From contig JAUMIR010000005.1 of the NCBI GenBank assembly GCA_030847615.1, positions 241,962,645 to 242,026,644 of the forward strand: a stretch of 64,000 bases of DNA, given 5' to 3'. The stretch is from Gambelia wislizenii (lineage: Eukaryota; Chordata; Lepidosauria; Squamata; Crotaphytidae). A program made the translations under genes and the position numbers. Shown here one piece after another: positions 22,699 to 33,675 of the stretch (position 1 is the first letter of the stretch; each line of letters starts with the position of its first letter). The notes beneath the pieces are model-generated. The model saw only the letters and a list, made by a program, of their open reading frames with translations. It did not search any database and had not been told where the DNA came from.

Positions 22699-23384
22699 AG
22701 GTGTTCAAACAACAACAATGTGCATTTGCCAAGCATAACGTTCTGCATACATATTTATCAATTTACTTTCAAAATCTCTGTACTATCTTTCCCTTAGCTT
22801 TACGCTTAGAGTAAAGTATAACCAAGGTACCCGTTTTCTGTTTCATTGAACAGGGCCAGAACCATGAGAGGTTCTGGCCCCTGTTCCCTGGCCCGCAATG
22901 ATCCTGTGTGATACACTGTGGAATGGTCAATCCTACAACTAAAGTTGCACTCCTTTCTTCCTAAGGAAGTGGGTGGCATGAGAGGGTGACTTATACCAAG
23001 CTGCATGTATTTGTACAATATCCTTGCAGAGACTTGTGTGTGCGTGTGTTTCATGGAAACTGCTGGCTGCGCTAGAACCTGTTCAGAAGAGGACAGCAAT
23101 GGACTAAATCAACAACTGAAACAAAATCTCTCTGATCCTCAAGTAAACCTGCAGGGGAAAATGATCTCCGCAATATTAGTAAGTATTCAATCTTGAATAC
23201 TCACAGAAAGTAGGAAACCACCAGTTGAATGCCAAGCATGAATACCTCCAGACCTTGCAATAATAGCCTAGATCTTAGAACCCTCTTAGCTGTGTGGTTT
23301 TCACATTCTGAAGCAACTGAAGTTTAGTTATTAATTTTATCCATTTGTTCTTTGACATTTATGAAGCTCTACCAGACCCCACAC
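22699..23384. other. Unassigned sequence
   Basis: Short frames only, with a brief (TG)n at 23037-23050. Nothing recognised. Confidence 0.4.
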
Positions 23385-25035
23385 TGTCAAGGTCGCCCTT
23401 CTCTGGACACCTTCCAGCTTCTCAATATTCTTCCTGAATTGTGATGCCCAGGGCTAGACGCAGTATTCCAGGTGAGGTCGGATCAAAGCAGAATAGAGTG
23501 GCACCATTACTTCCCTTGATCTAGACACTATACTCCTATTAATGCAGCCTAAAATCACATTGGCTTTTTTTAGCTCCTGTATCACACTGCTGACTCATGT
23601 TCAGCTTGTGGCCCACTAAGACTCCTAGATCCCTTTCACATGTACTGCCATCAAGCCAGATGTCACCCATCCTATATCTGTGCATTTCATTTTTACTGCC
23701 CATGTATAGTATATCCTACATTTCTCTCTGTTGAAATACATTTTGTTAGTTTTGGCCCAGCTTTCTAATCTGTTAAGGTCATTTAAAATTCTGATCCTGT
23801 ACTCTGGGGTATTAGCTACCCTTCCTAATTTGGTTTCATCTGCAAACTTGATAAGCATACCCTCTATTCCCTCATCCAAGTCACTGATAAAAATGTTGAA
23901 TAGCACTGGGCCTAGGACAGAACCCTGTGGCACCCCACTAGTCATGTCTCTCCAGGATGAAGGGGAGCCATTGATGACTACCCTTTGGGTTCGGTCAGTC
24001 AACCAATTACAAATCCACCTAACAGTTGCATTGTCTAGCCCACAAGTTACTAACTTTTTTGCAAGAATATCTAAGTGCTTACAGACTGTTTAATGATCTG
24101 CTCTAGAATCTTTCCTAGTATTGATGTCAGGTTGGCTGGGCAGTAATTATTTGGGTCTTTCCCACCCTTTTTTTTATTTTAAAGATGGGGATAACATTTG
24201 CCCTCTTCCAGTCGGCTGGGACCTCTTCTGTTCTCCAGGAATTCTCAAAGATTATTGACAGTGGTTCTGAGATTACTTCTGCCAGTTCTTTTAATACCCT
24301 CCAATGAGGTTCATCTGGCCCTGGAGACTTGAACTCATTTATACTGGCCAGGTATTCCTGAACTACCTCTTTACCAATTCTGTGCTTTATTTCCCCTACT
24401 GCATCATCTGCTCCCTCTTCCCCAGGTTGAACACTATTCCCCCTTTGGGAGAAGAGTGAAACAAAGAAGGTGTTAAGTAGTTCTGCCTTTTCTCTGTCCC
24501 ATTAGCCTTTCACCATCTTCTCCATGCAGTGGCCCTACCATTTCCTTGTTCTTGCTATTGCTATGGACATAACCAAAAAAGCCCTTTTTATTGGTTTTAA
24601 CCTCTCTAGCAAGCCTGAGCTCCAGCTGTGCTTTAGCTTTTCTGACTTTCCCCCTACATGAGCTGGCTAATTGTTTAAATTCTTTTTTGGTATTTCCCCC
24701 TTTTTCCATTTCTTGTACATGTCCTTTTTAAGTTTTAGCTCAGTTGAGAGTTCTTTCGACATCCATCCTGGTTTCTTTAGACACCTGCCAAGTTTCCTCC
24801 TCATTGGAATTGTTTGAAGTTGTGCCTTCAATATCTCACTTTAAGAAACTCCCATCCTTCATGAACTCCCTTCTCTTTTAGTATTCCTGACCATGGGATC
24901 ACCCCCAGTAATTCCCTAAGTTTTTCTGAAATCAGCTTTCTTAAAGTCTAGAATGCATGTTTGACTATGCTTGGCTTCCTCTTTCCTCTGAATAACAAAC
25001 TCCAGTAGAACATGGTCACCACCCACCCTGGTATA
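23385..25035 (-). pseudogene. CR1 ORF2 reverse transcriptase, dead copy
   Basis: On the minus strand from about 25035 down to 23385 this is CR1 ORF2 from the endonuclease-RT linker (KEFKQLASSCRGKVRKAKAQLELRLA at about 24600-24690) into the RT. The RT block at 23800-24000 reads [22 protein letters not shown], then the catalytic FADD motif as FADE: the second aspartate codon is GAA (about 23846). The thumb follows (RIRILNDLNRLESWAKTNKM). There are frameshifts and stops, and the 3' terminal 300 bp and octamers are missing at 23385. This LINE family normally nicks and primes at target DNA; this copy cannot. Confidence 0.92.
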
Positions 25036-26884
25036 CAGACAAAGAGGCCTTTTGGTGAAGCCCTAGCTACTCTGTGCATCTATGTCAAGTCCACAGTTTG
25101 AATAGCTGCTAATATTTTCACATTCCGTCAAATGTCTCAAGATTTAAGGATTACAGAGAAAAACAGCATCTACATCATCACTACTTAAGTTTGATTTTTT
25201 GGTTGTTTTTTTTAAAGTTGTGCAAAACACCAAGATGGATGTGCTACCTTCCATAGGATTGTCAAGGGTTCTGGATTCAGAGTGCATGCATGAAATGACT
25301 GAATTGATAGACTTTACATAGGAATTTCACAGATAGGATCCGATATAGTCCCCCAACATGAGTTGGTCCACTCAAGATGCATTTTTTCATACTGGGTGCA
25401 CAGCATTTGCTCAGGTAGTCTAGAAGATGTCACGTATGAACACTTTGTCAGCACCTTTCAAGAGTGAAGTTTGCCATCTAGCTGATTGGTCCAAATTTGC
25501 AAAACAATGTAGCAAGAGTTTTGGTTTTTTTTAAGTTCATTTCTGCAGCAGAACTTGGTACATGCTTGAGGAAGGCTCAAAGAGAGACAAAGGAGGCATT
25601 TCAGAATACACCTCTAAGTCTATAAACTATGCATCCCATGAACAATTTCCGAACTGTTTCGGAGACATCTCTTGATAATCCAATTATAATGAAAGCTGTC
25701 ATAGGCAATGCCCCATCATTTAAATAAATAGCATAAACACCATATAGAACAAATTGGCTTCCATATTGTTATGTCACAGACTATCACGTCTTTTTGAATT
25801 CACAAGAAAATGTATCCCATCTTAATGGTATTAATTATTTCACATTTCTGATATTAATGATGATCAAATCGCTGTTCTTTTACATGGTGAAGAATTATTG
25901 CTAAGACCATCTAAAACAGCATTTAGCTTTACATGCTCTTCCTTCTTACAGGGCTGTTGATTTCCAAACTGAAGCCCTGAAAATAGCAGTTTTCTCCCTC
26001 AATATAGATGTGGTACTGAACTGCATGCCTGTATGGCAATGATGAATAATACAAGTACATACATAGCAAATCCCTTTCAGAATCAATTAGCAACTAACAA
26101 AACCCAAATTCCACCCAAATTTTCACTCAAAGTTGGCATATGCAAAGCTTTTTTCTATTAAATTTCATGCATTTACAAACCGAATAGCCTATATTTGCAC
26201 TTTAATCCAATAAAGTTGGCTAGATTTCAAACTACAGTATTAGTTCAATTCAGAAAGCAGTTGCCTTGTGACATTTACATATAAATCAGATATCAATGAA
26301 ATTTGTTCCAAGGGCAGTCAGGCTTATTTGGGAATAACAGACTGTGCCTTAAGGAGAATGACTGTAAGTAACAATGTTTGTAGTATGAGAACAATGCCAG
26401 AAATAAAAAGCTCTTTTCAATACATTATAAATTCTCATTAAAGTGTGGCACACAGCAATCCACTGGCACCCTTCAGAACAAAGCAAATATTCAATGCTGG
26501 CAACATTTGGCCTTGACTACTGCTGTTATTTCCTCCTGACTAACAACATTTAGTTAACAGCATGTATCCTCATAAATCACATTCAGACAAATTACCCAGG
26601 TAAAGAGTTCACTTTCCCACAAATCCATAATATAGACATGTGAATAACTTCTGAGGATAATGAGTCTTTGAAGGGATATTTGGCAAAATCTTAAAAACTG
26701 GATTTTAGCTGAATCGTCATGTTTTTCAACATACCTGTATGCCTTTATGACAGAAAAACATGTGCAAACAACAGGGAAAGCATCAGAAATGTTTTCTCAG
26801 CAAGAACAGCTGATGAATTAACAGTTCAAGGATTTGGCTTGCAATGTGTACCTTTACAGACAGATTTTAGAAAGATTTAAGATG
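25036..26884. other. Long AT-rich interval, nothing recognised
   Basis: No frame of note and no recognised repeat. It is the longest stretch here without identifiable mobile elements, so it is a reasonable place to look for conserved noncoding sequence by alignment. Confidence 0.45.
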
Positions 26885-27281
26885 GATTAAAAAAAATTGG
26901 TTTTGAAACTGAGAAAAATGGATTTGAAGTACTGCTATGCAAAATGGTAACATGATAAAAATGTATAAGATGTTAAATTTTGAAATGGAAGAAGAACATA
27001 TGAAAGAATGTATGATAAAATTGGCTCAAAATATTGGCCATAACATACAGTTATCTCAATGGGGAAATATGTGGAAAAAAGGTTTGAAGTGTACTTTAAA
27101 TTATGATTTAACTGAAAACTTCTATAAAATGCTGTATAGGTGGTATTTAACACCAGTTGTATAAAATGTATAAAGGTTCACCAAATAACTGCTGGAAATG
27201 TTTGACATATGAAGGGGCATTTTATCATTTTATGAAGGGGCCGCCCCGATTGTTTTAACACAGGAGCGGGGTATAAATAAA

Positions 27282-27317
<36 letters not shown>

Positions 27318-28055
27318 CATATGTGGTGGACTTTTATGAAAGCAAAGCAGTTTTGGATATCTATTCACAAGACTATGGAAGAAATATTGACAACTAAACT
27401 ACAGTTGAAACCGAAAGTATTTTTGTTGGGACTTTTAGAAGACTCTTCAGAGCAAGCATTTGGGAAGATAATAAGACATATGACTACAGCTGCTAGACCA
27501 ATCTATGCTCAGAACTGGAAACAACAGACTGTGGAAGCTTTATGATATGGACAAACTGACCACTTTGTTAAATGATAAAACAATAGATGAATTTAAAAGG
27601 GTGTGGAAATCTACAGTAGAGTTCATGAAGGAAGTTAATGGTGGTTTAATTATGATTAACTTTGACAACTTTTAAATGAAGTTATGAGCAGGTGATAAAG
27701 AGGGTTGAACTTAAATAATAGATTGGAGGTATACATAGAGAGATAAGTTAAAGTAGTAAGAAATATAGCATAGTTAAGATATTTAACAATAATATTTTAA
27801 AAATAGTATTAGATTTTTCTTATAAGAGGTTATTTTATTATAGCCTTTTAGCTCATAAGCTGGAACCTAAACGTCCTTTTTTAGTTTTTGTTGTGTGTGT
27901 GTTAAATTTAGTTAGAATAGATAAGGGGGGCTATACAGTATTAGGTGAGGGTTAACATTTCTTTTTGTTTCTACGTGTGCGTTATTGTTTTTCCCCTATG
28001 TGCATTTTTAGATTGTAAAATCATGCGTTTAATAAAAATATTTTTTAAAAAAGAA
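26885..28055 (+). pseudogene. L1 LINE ORF2 C-terminus and 3' UTR, split by an L2 tail
   Basis: Two frames give the L1 ORF2 end: WKKGLKCTLNYDLTENFYKM and LYRWYLTPVV (to 27162), then after a frameshift the Cys-rich end (CWKC at about 27194-27205, H at 27226). After the insert it resumes as MWWTFMKAKQFW, KPKVFLLGLLE (27408-27440), and finally KTIDEFKRVWKSTVEF to a stop at 27673-27675. The last Cys of the C-x2-C...H-x4-C motif is Phe here. A 380-bp 3' UTR ends in AATAAAAATA and A-rich sequence at 28055. 5'-truncated and dead. Confidence 0.88.
27229..27320 (+). mobile_element. L2 3' tail inserted in the L1
   Basis: 'ggggccgccccgattg' and 'aggagcggggtataaataaat' followed by (ATT)n at 27283-27316. 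TTATCAT occurs on both sides (27222-27228 and before 27321), and removing the insert joins the L1 frame (TTT TAT CAT | ATG TGG TGG). Confidence 0.88.
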
Positions 28056-28630
28056 ATATTTTCTCAAAAAGCATACTTTAGGTGCAAGTTAACACCATGC
28101 TATTAAACATGGATGCCTCAATGATATATGTGGAGAGGGCAGGAATTCTACTTCATGCCATTCCAATAGTGAAACACTATTCAACATGAGAAACCCACAC
28201 TTAACCCTGTCCAAACAATTTTCTTATATTTACTAACATAATCAAGAAAGTGTCTTAGTAGCAAAACAGAATGCCCCATTGTGATATTGAGATTTAATTA
28301 TCATGGTGCAGTACGTTTATTACAGCACAACCCACATCCATATATTACCATGTTTATTTTAGCTAAATATCAAACGTTTACTATTTGTAAGGCTATATAC
28401 TTTATATGCCTCATGATCCAATCTTACAGATGGTAAACCATAGGTAACTCCCACTGAATTATTGAAACCTGTTCCTGAGAAAATATATTCAAGGTTGCAG
28501 TCTTCAGATTTCTAGAGCAGTGTTTACATGCCAAAACTGGTTGATACTGCAAAAAAAAAAAAAAAAGGATGGGAGGCACCTTTTGGATTTTCCAGAAACA
28601 AAATTGCTTGTTGACATATATGTCAATATA
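28056..28630. other. Unassigned AT-rich sequence with A16 run
   Basis: A-run at 28551-28566. No recognised element. Confidence 0.4.
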
Positions 28631-29191
28631 CAGTTGCCCCTCCACATTCGCGAACTTAGCATTCACGGTTTTGCATATTCATGGTTTTGAGAGGCCCCCC
28701 CCGCCGTCCTGAAAGCAGCAACACAGGGCCTCTGGAGGCCCCGCGAAGGCCTTGGGAGGGATGGGGGAGGGCCGGGGAGGCCTCAGCGGGGCCATCAAAG
28801 ACCCTCCGAAGGCCTGCGAAGGCCTTGGGGGGAGGGGGAGGGCCGGGGAGGCCTCTGTGGGGCCTTTGGAGACCCTCCAAAGGCCCCGTGAAGGCCTTCA
28901 GGGGGAGGGGGGAGGGCCGGGGAGGCCTCTGCGGGGCCTTCGGAGACCCTCCAAAGGCCCCGCGAAGGCCTTAGGGGGGAGGGGGAGGGCCAGGGAGGCA
29001 TCCGCAGGGCCTCGGGAGGGTCTCCAGAGGCCCCGTGAAGGCCTTGGAAGGCAGGGGGAAACGACTATGGGGCCTCCAGAGGCCCCGTGGTCGCTTTGGA
29101 GGGGGAGGGGGAGGGCAGTCATTATTCGTGGAATTTTCACATTCGCAGGGGTCCGTGGAACCTAACCCCCGCGTTTGTGAAGGGACGACTG
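28631..29191. mobile_element. Tigger-like MITE carrying a GC-rich minisatellite
   Basis: The left end CAGTTGCCCCTCCACATTCG and right end GAAGGGACGACTG are inverted and flanked by TA on both sides. Subterminal sequences ('cacggttttgcatattcatgg' left, 'attcgtggaattttcacattcgc' right) also pair. The interior 28690-29115 is unlike the other Tigger-like copies: extremely GC-rich and tandemly repeated. Long frames on both strands (up to 137 codons) come from composition. Confidence 0.85.
28737..29101. repeat. GC-rich minisatellite, about 73-bp units, five copies
   Basis: Units start with GGCC(CC)GYGAAGGCCTT at 28737, 28811, 28882, 28956 and 29029, giving lengths 74, 71, 74 and 73. Each has a G-run tract (GGGGGGAGGGGGAGGGCC), a GGCCTC core and a GGAGACCCTCCAAA end. 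The last unit is diverged. Many CpGs and G-runs make it a candidate CpG island and quadruplex former. The period is not a multiple of three. Confidence 0.9.
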
Positions 29192-29495
29192 TACAAGATA
29201 GTGTGTATATTTCAAACAGCCGTTTGAGTGAGCTGCTTCCTATGGAAATGAGAAGTCAGTCCCTTATACCTGCTAGCAAAAGGAGGTATACTGTATGTAG
29301 GTTCACATGCAGTTGCATAACTTCAAATCAGCAAAATGACCTCTAGTTCATGGTATAAAATCTCAGAATGAAAATGTATCCATTAACTTTTTGAATGATA
29401 TACAGCACTTTAAAAAATAAATTCCTAATTCACTTGAATCTTGCACCTTATGAGGGTTGCCATACTGGACACAGGACAGGGCTACTGTAACTTCA

Positions 29496-30104
29496 GTCTT
29501 ATCTATACGGTCAAAATAATATGAATAGGATACAAATGTACAGCGATCTGTTCATATGAACATGCGCAAAAATAAGTGTGATTCGGAAGGGAGGAGCAGC
29601 CAAATCCACTGCAAAGTCTGTGTGCATCTTGTTCAGGGCTTCGTCCAGATTTTTTAAAAAGCTCCATACAACATGTGAACATTCAATCATTTGAACACTC
29701 GCATTCGCACAGATACGAACAGGTAGCGTAATCTGATTGGCTGGATGAGCATGGGGGGCATGGCTAGCAAACAGGGAAAGCACCTGCGGCCGCCATGTTC
29801 AATTTTCAACTAAGCAAGGGTCCGATAAGTTGATAACACTGCAATCTTATACTCTTTTTCCTTCTTTCTTTTTGTAAATATGAACTATCACTTGTGCGCA
29901 CCATGCGAAACTGGTTTTGTTTTGTTTTTTAATTTGGCGATGGCAGATTTAAAATCATGAGTAAGTCACTTGCAACCACCATCCTGGCTTGGGATCATGC
30001 AGTGTTTAGGGGGGCCCTTTTGACCATGAAAACAGGTTGTATCATTGCAAATGTCTGCTTTTTCAGATGTGTTTGTATTCCCCCCCCTCTCGTATAGACA
30101 AGAC
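29496..30104 (+). mobile_element. TTGTCTA-ended MITE family, copy 2
   Basis: Inverted ends GTCTTATCTATACGG and CTCGTATAGACAAGAC. Internal 'ctagcaaacagggaaagcacc...gccatgttcaattttcaactaagcaag' corresponds to 'ctaacaaggcaagcgcc...gccgtgttggattttcaccttagcaag' in copy 3. A short CCAAT-like 'gattggctgg' precedes this block in both. No coding capacity. Confidence 0.7.
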
Positions 30105-31374
30105 CTTCAATTCTTAACAGATCCCTGAGCAAGACGAGGTCCCTCAAGCAGGATGAAGTTGTATGTCCTCCCTCACTTTCTAAACACCAGTTTAAAGCAA
30201 CAACTGTCCCCTCCCAACACAGCTATTGCCTTGCCAACATAAAGTAAGCACAAATGAGACCTTTCATGTCAGGCAGCCATGAACTGGAAGAAAGGACAGC
30301 ATGTTAACAGGTGTATTCTGTATCTTACATATTTTATGTCTGGCTCATAAAGGGGCAGCACCATGTATAGCTTCATCTCAAGAAAGGGATGAAAACTTTT
30401 CATGTATGCACGATAGAAAGAAATAATAACTTAGGAGTTGGGAAGGGGAAGAAATTCATTCAGTTCTCATTTTAATCCAAATGTAGCTAAATTTCCATTC
30501 TTGAACCCATGTGCAACCCAAACTCAGTAACTATTGAAACTTAACGCCTCTGTAAATTTTGCAATAGACTGCTCCAGTTTAAAAACTGCATACTAAAATG
30601 AAAACAGATTAGGAGAAAGTACATACAAATATATGTATTAACAAAAATGATTTATATTAGAAAAAGTGTTTGCAAAATATGTGCATATTTTCCAAGACTG
30701 CATACAAAAATGAATGTAATAGGGGAAATGAACATAAAATGTATAACAATTTTAATGATAACTGAAAAAAATATTCTCAAAATTTGGGATGAATCAAACA
30801 TAACTGAAAAAAGTTTTAAAAGACCTGAATTGACAGATTTGTCCATTCCTGATTTAGGAATATATATTATAATCAATCACTTGTTATAATCAAGATAAAT
30901 AAATGTTGAGAGATCTGATCTTAAGATTTCATATTCATAATCGTAAATTTCAAAATTCAAAAATACAATCTGTGAGTTTGTCATGCTTGATCTGTATGAT
31001 TTGACTCCTAGAAGAGCTTGCCAGCTGTGATTTATAATGCAAGCTGATTTGGTAAACAAGCTTCAAATTTTAATTGCACATACAGTGCACAATTAAAGTG
31101 CACAACTTCTCTGACAGAAATATTCCAGTTGGCATTGCAGCTATAATACCAGTTTAAGCACATATACCAGGACAAATTTTTCATGCTGTATTACTGCTAT
31201 TGTTCCATGCAATTAAGTTCACCATCAACATTTTCTCTTCCCATTTGCATAGAACACTTTAAGCTAAAAGGCATGTTTTGTTAGGTGTAAAGCATGATTG
31301 TATCAGGAACACAGCCTGAGATGATATAAAATAGGTTTTTTATTTACTCATTTAGCTCAGTGTTTTTTTTTTTC
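30105..31374. other. Unassigned AT-rich sequence
   Basis: An 80-codon plus frame and overlapping minus frames at 30647-30889 are AT-rich and without family motifs. Nothing recognised. Confidence 0.4.
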
Positions 31375-31521
31375 CTCTTCTCCCAGGGAGCAACTCTCCA
31401 AGGTTTTTGCCAGATATCTTTTACATCGTCTGCTACCTCGTTATTTTATAGTATAGCCAGGACTGAACCCAGGACATTCTATATGCAAAGGATAAACTTA
31501 GCCATTAAGCTGTAGTTCATC
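31375..31521 (-). mobile_element. tRNA-related SINE (second family)
   Basis: On the minus strand a tRNA-like head ('cagcttaatggctaag...' then B-box-like 'gggttcagtcc') is followed by 'aaaccttggagagttgctccc'. This is the tRNA end of the family whose other half is seen at 3950-4075. Confidence 0.55.
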
Positions 31522-31666
31522 TTTAATCAAAAGATTCTCAAACAAATTGTGTTTTTTTTAAAAAAATTATAAAACACTAATCATGCATGAGGTATGCATT
31601 GAGCCTTTCTTCTTGTGACAACAGACAGTATCTTTAGGACATAATTATAATTGTGGACTGCAGTAC

Positions 31667-31940
31667 TGGTCCGCCCTGGCCTCACATTGGGAGGCATGGA
31701 AACGCATTATCCACAAGGCTGCAGCCTTATTTGAGAACTCATGCAGAACAAGTCTTGAAGAGAAACGACAACACAGAAAGAATCACAACCCGGAAACATC
31801 ACCCTAGGAGACCTTCTGCTGTGCTTTCTGCAACCGGACTTGTTTATCTTGGATTGGCCTTTTTATTCATCAGTGCGCTTGCAGAAAGCGTGGGATGAGT
31901 CCTTCCTGAATCTTCATTTGTGAAGAAAAGCCAGAGAGAG
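31667..31940 (+). mobile_element. C2HC-finger LINE, 274-bp insertion with 20-bp target duplication
   Basis: 5'-truncated copy from 'tggtccgccctggcctcac' to 'gccagagagag'. It is bounded by identical ATAATTGTGGACTGCAGTAC at 31647-31666 and 31941-31960. The finger-coding region is present with substitutions and one frame change. The perfect duplication identifies the true 3' end of the family as a very short (GA)n and shows target-primed insertion. Confidence 0.95.
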
Positions 31941-32050
31941 ATAATTGTGGACTGCAGTACAGTAGTATCACTATCCAAGCATGCCTGGATTGATCTTCTC
32001 CAATTAAAAAAAAAAAAAGTGCTCATGTGTTAGCTATTTTATCTCCAGTA

Positions 32051-32291
32051 GAGAGCCAGTGTGGCATAGTGATTTGAGAGTTGGACTACGACTCCAGAGA
32101 CCAGGGTTCGAATCCTCACTTGGCCATGGAAACCCACTGGGTGACCTTGGGCAAGGCACACTCTCTAACCCTCAGGGGAAGGCAAAGGCAACCTCCCTCT
32201 GAACAAATCTTGCAAGAAAACCCAGTGATATGTTTGCCGTACGGTTGTCATAAGTCAGAAATGACTTGAAGGCATGCAGCAACAACTACAA
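32051..32291 (+). mobile_element. Sauria-type SINE, near full length
   Basis: A box in 'gtggcatagtgatttgagagttgg', B box GGTTCGAATCC at 32105-32115. Central block 'aacccactgggtgaccttggg', then the BovB-like tail 'tgtcataagtcagaaatgacttgaaggca' and (CAA)n. Best-preserved promoter boxes of the Sauria SINEs in the window. Confidence 0.92.
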
Positions 32292-32460
32292 CTGGGACAG
32301 TATTTGCTCTATTCCTCTTTATTCAAGAATTATTAGTAATTTCTCTTTGTGTTTTGCAGCTAAGTGTTAACAAAAGATTCCATTCTCGGTCGAATTATTG
32401 GTCTTGCATTTTCTTCTTGCTCTATTGGGCTATTAAAACCAACTTTTTATACATACCCAT

Positions 32461-32545
32461 TATTTATTTATTTATTCATTTATTTATTTATTAGATTTAT
32501 TTATTAGATTTTCTCCCAAGATGGGACTCAAGGTGGCTTATAACA
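32461..32545 (-). mobile_element. L2 LINE 3' tail with (TTTA)n
   Basis: The reverse complement 'gccaccttgagtcccatcttgggagaaaatct' is followed by AAATA repeats, the L2 terminus. Confidence 0.75.
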
Positions 32546-32817
32546 ATTTAAAAATACACCTAAAACATCACAATTTACAAAAAAATTTAAAAACATTCAC
32601 TTAATTTCCACATAATTAAATTGATTAATCATGTGGGTCACGAGGCTTCTTATTGGAATAATGCAATTAAATCCTTCCAAATCTCCTTTCTCAGTAGGAC
32701 AGTCTATGTACCTCTGTGTTTGAATTTCCCCCCTTATCTTCTTTTGTCCATGCCCCTATTAGCTATTATTGTTGCTTTAGAATGCACAATTGCCATCAGC
32801 TGTATAGCACAGTTGTG

Positions 32818-33230
32818 CTACATGGAAGTAAATGCTTGAAAGGCTTTAATTTTAAGTGGAGGGGAAACACCACCATCCACTTCCACTTCTGGTAGCTCTT
32901 CCGTTGCAGGAGGAACACATGTCTTCTCTTCAGGTGGTTCTACTATGGCTACAGTCCTTGCAATCACACCTGAAGACTGATAGTTAAATTGGTAATTGAG
33001 ATTCTCCTCTAGTGACTATCTCCTTTGCTGCTGACATTGATATATTGTAGGCACTTGCTAAAATGTGAGAAACTGAAAATAATTCACCAGGCTGGGTCAT
33101 ATTGCCATAGTAGGTTCTATTTTGCCATAATATTGTGTTTTTCTTTCTAAGTACAGTGTTCCATATTGAAGCAATTTTTGAAATGTTGTTTTTTCTCTGA
33201 ATGTTAAGAATGTCAGGGGATGTCAAAAGT
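32818..33230 (-). pseudogene. Unidentified coding-like stretch with one frameshift
   Basis: Minus strand: 80 open codons (33226 to 32987) with a protein-like composition, including NRTYYGNMTQPGELFSVSHI and ISMSAAKEIVTRGE. A single-base shift at about 32985-32990 leads into another 57 open codons rich in P, E and V (VAIVEPPEEKTCVPPATEEL), ending at a TAG at 32818-32820. The two parts join naturally if one base was lost. Three N-x-S/T sites lie in the first part. I do not recognise the family, no promoter or splice acceptor is evident, and an L2 element begins at the 5' edge. It could be a pseudogene, an old exon, a retroviral or transposon protein, or chance. Confidence 0.35.
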
Positions 33231-33234
33231 TGAG

Positions 33235-33675
33235 GGTTTCAGCTACCTCCCAGAGGGCTTTTTCTGTTGTCGCTCCCACACTAAGGAACGGCTTGCCAGA
33301 TGAGATCCGTCAATTGACATCTTCGGACAGCTTCAGAAAGGCTGTCAAGACGGATCTCTTCCAGGAGGCCTTTCCAGAATAGATTATCCTGGCCTCGGGA
33401 ACCCCCCCCTCCTTCAGGAGAGTCCCCACAGCCTCCTTTGTTAACAGAACTGAATATCGCTGGGGATCTACTGTTATTGCTAAATGTAGGTGTGTGTTTT
33501 ATTAAGTGTTTTAATTGTTGTTTTAATTTGTAAATTGATTTAATAACTTTTTAAGGAGGGAGGAGAGTATACTGTTTTACTTTGTATGGTGTTTTAATGT
33601 TGTTAACTGCCCTGATTGGGTTACCAAATGGGGGTGGTATATAAATTATTATTATTATTATTATTATTATTATTT
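33235..33675 (+). mobile_element. L2 LINE 3' end
   Basis: The coding remnant ('cctcccagagggctttttctgttgtcgctcccacactaaggaacggc', then 'gacggatctcttccaggaggcc') encodes the L2 C-terminus. A T-rich UTR follows, then 'gggttaccaaatgggggtggtatataaatt' and (ATT)n at 33647-33674. Confidence 0.9.

Noticed and set aside
27321..27545. Stand-alone 74-codon gene
   Set aside because: It is the continuation of the L1 ORF2 C-terminus after an L2 insertion.
28737..29101. CRISPR-like array
   Set aside because: Contiguous tandem units without unique spacers in a vertebrate transposon.
28752..29165. 137-codon frame and several overlapping frames on both strands, rich in G, P, R and A
   Set aside because: Produced by the GC-rich minisatellite; the period is not a multiple of three, so the peptide does not repeat cleanly.
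32051..32125. Possible tRNA gene
   Set aside because: A and B boxes are present but no cloverleaf or anticodon arm; it is the head of a Sauria SINE.
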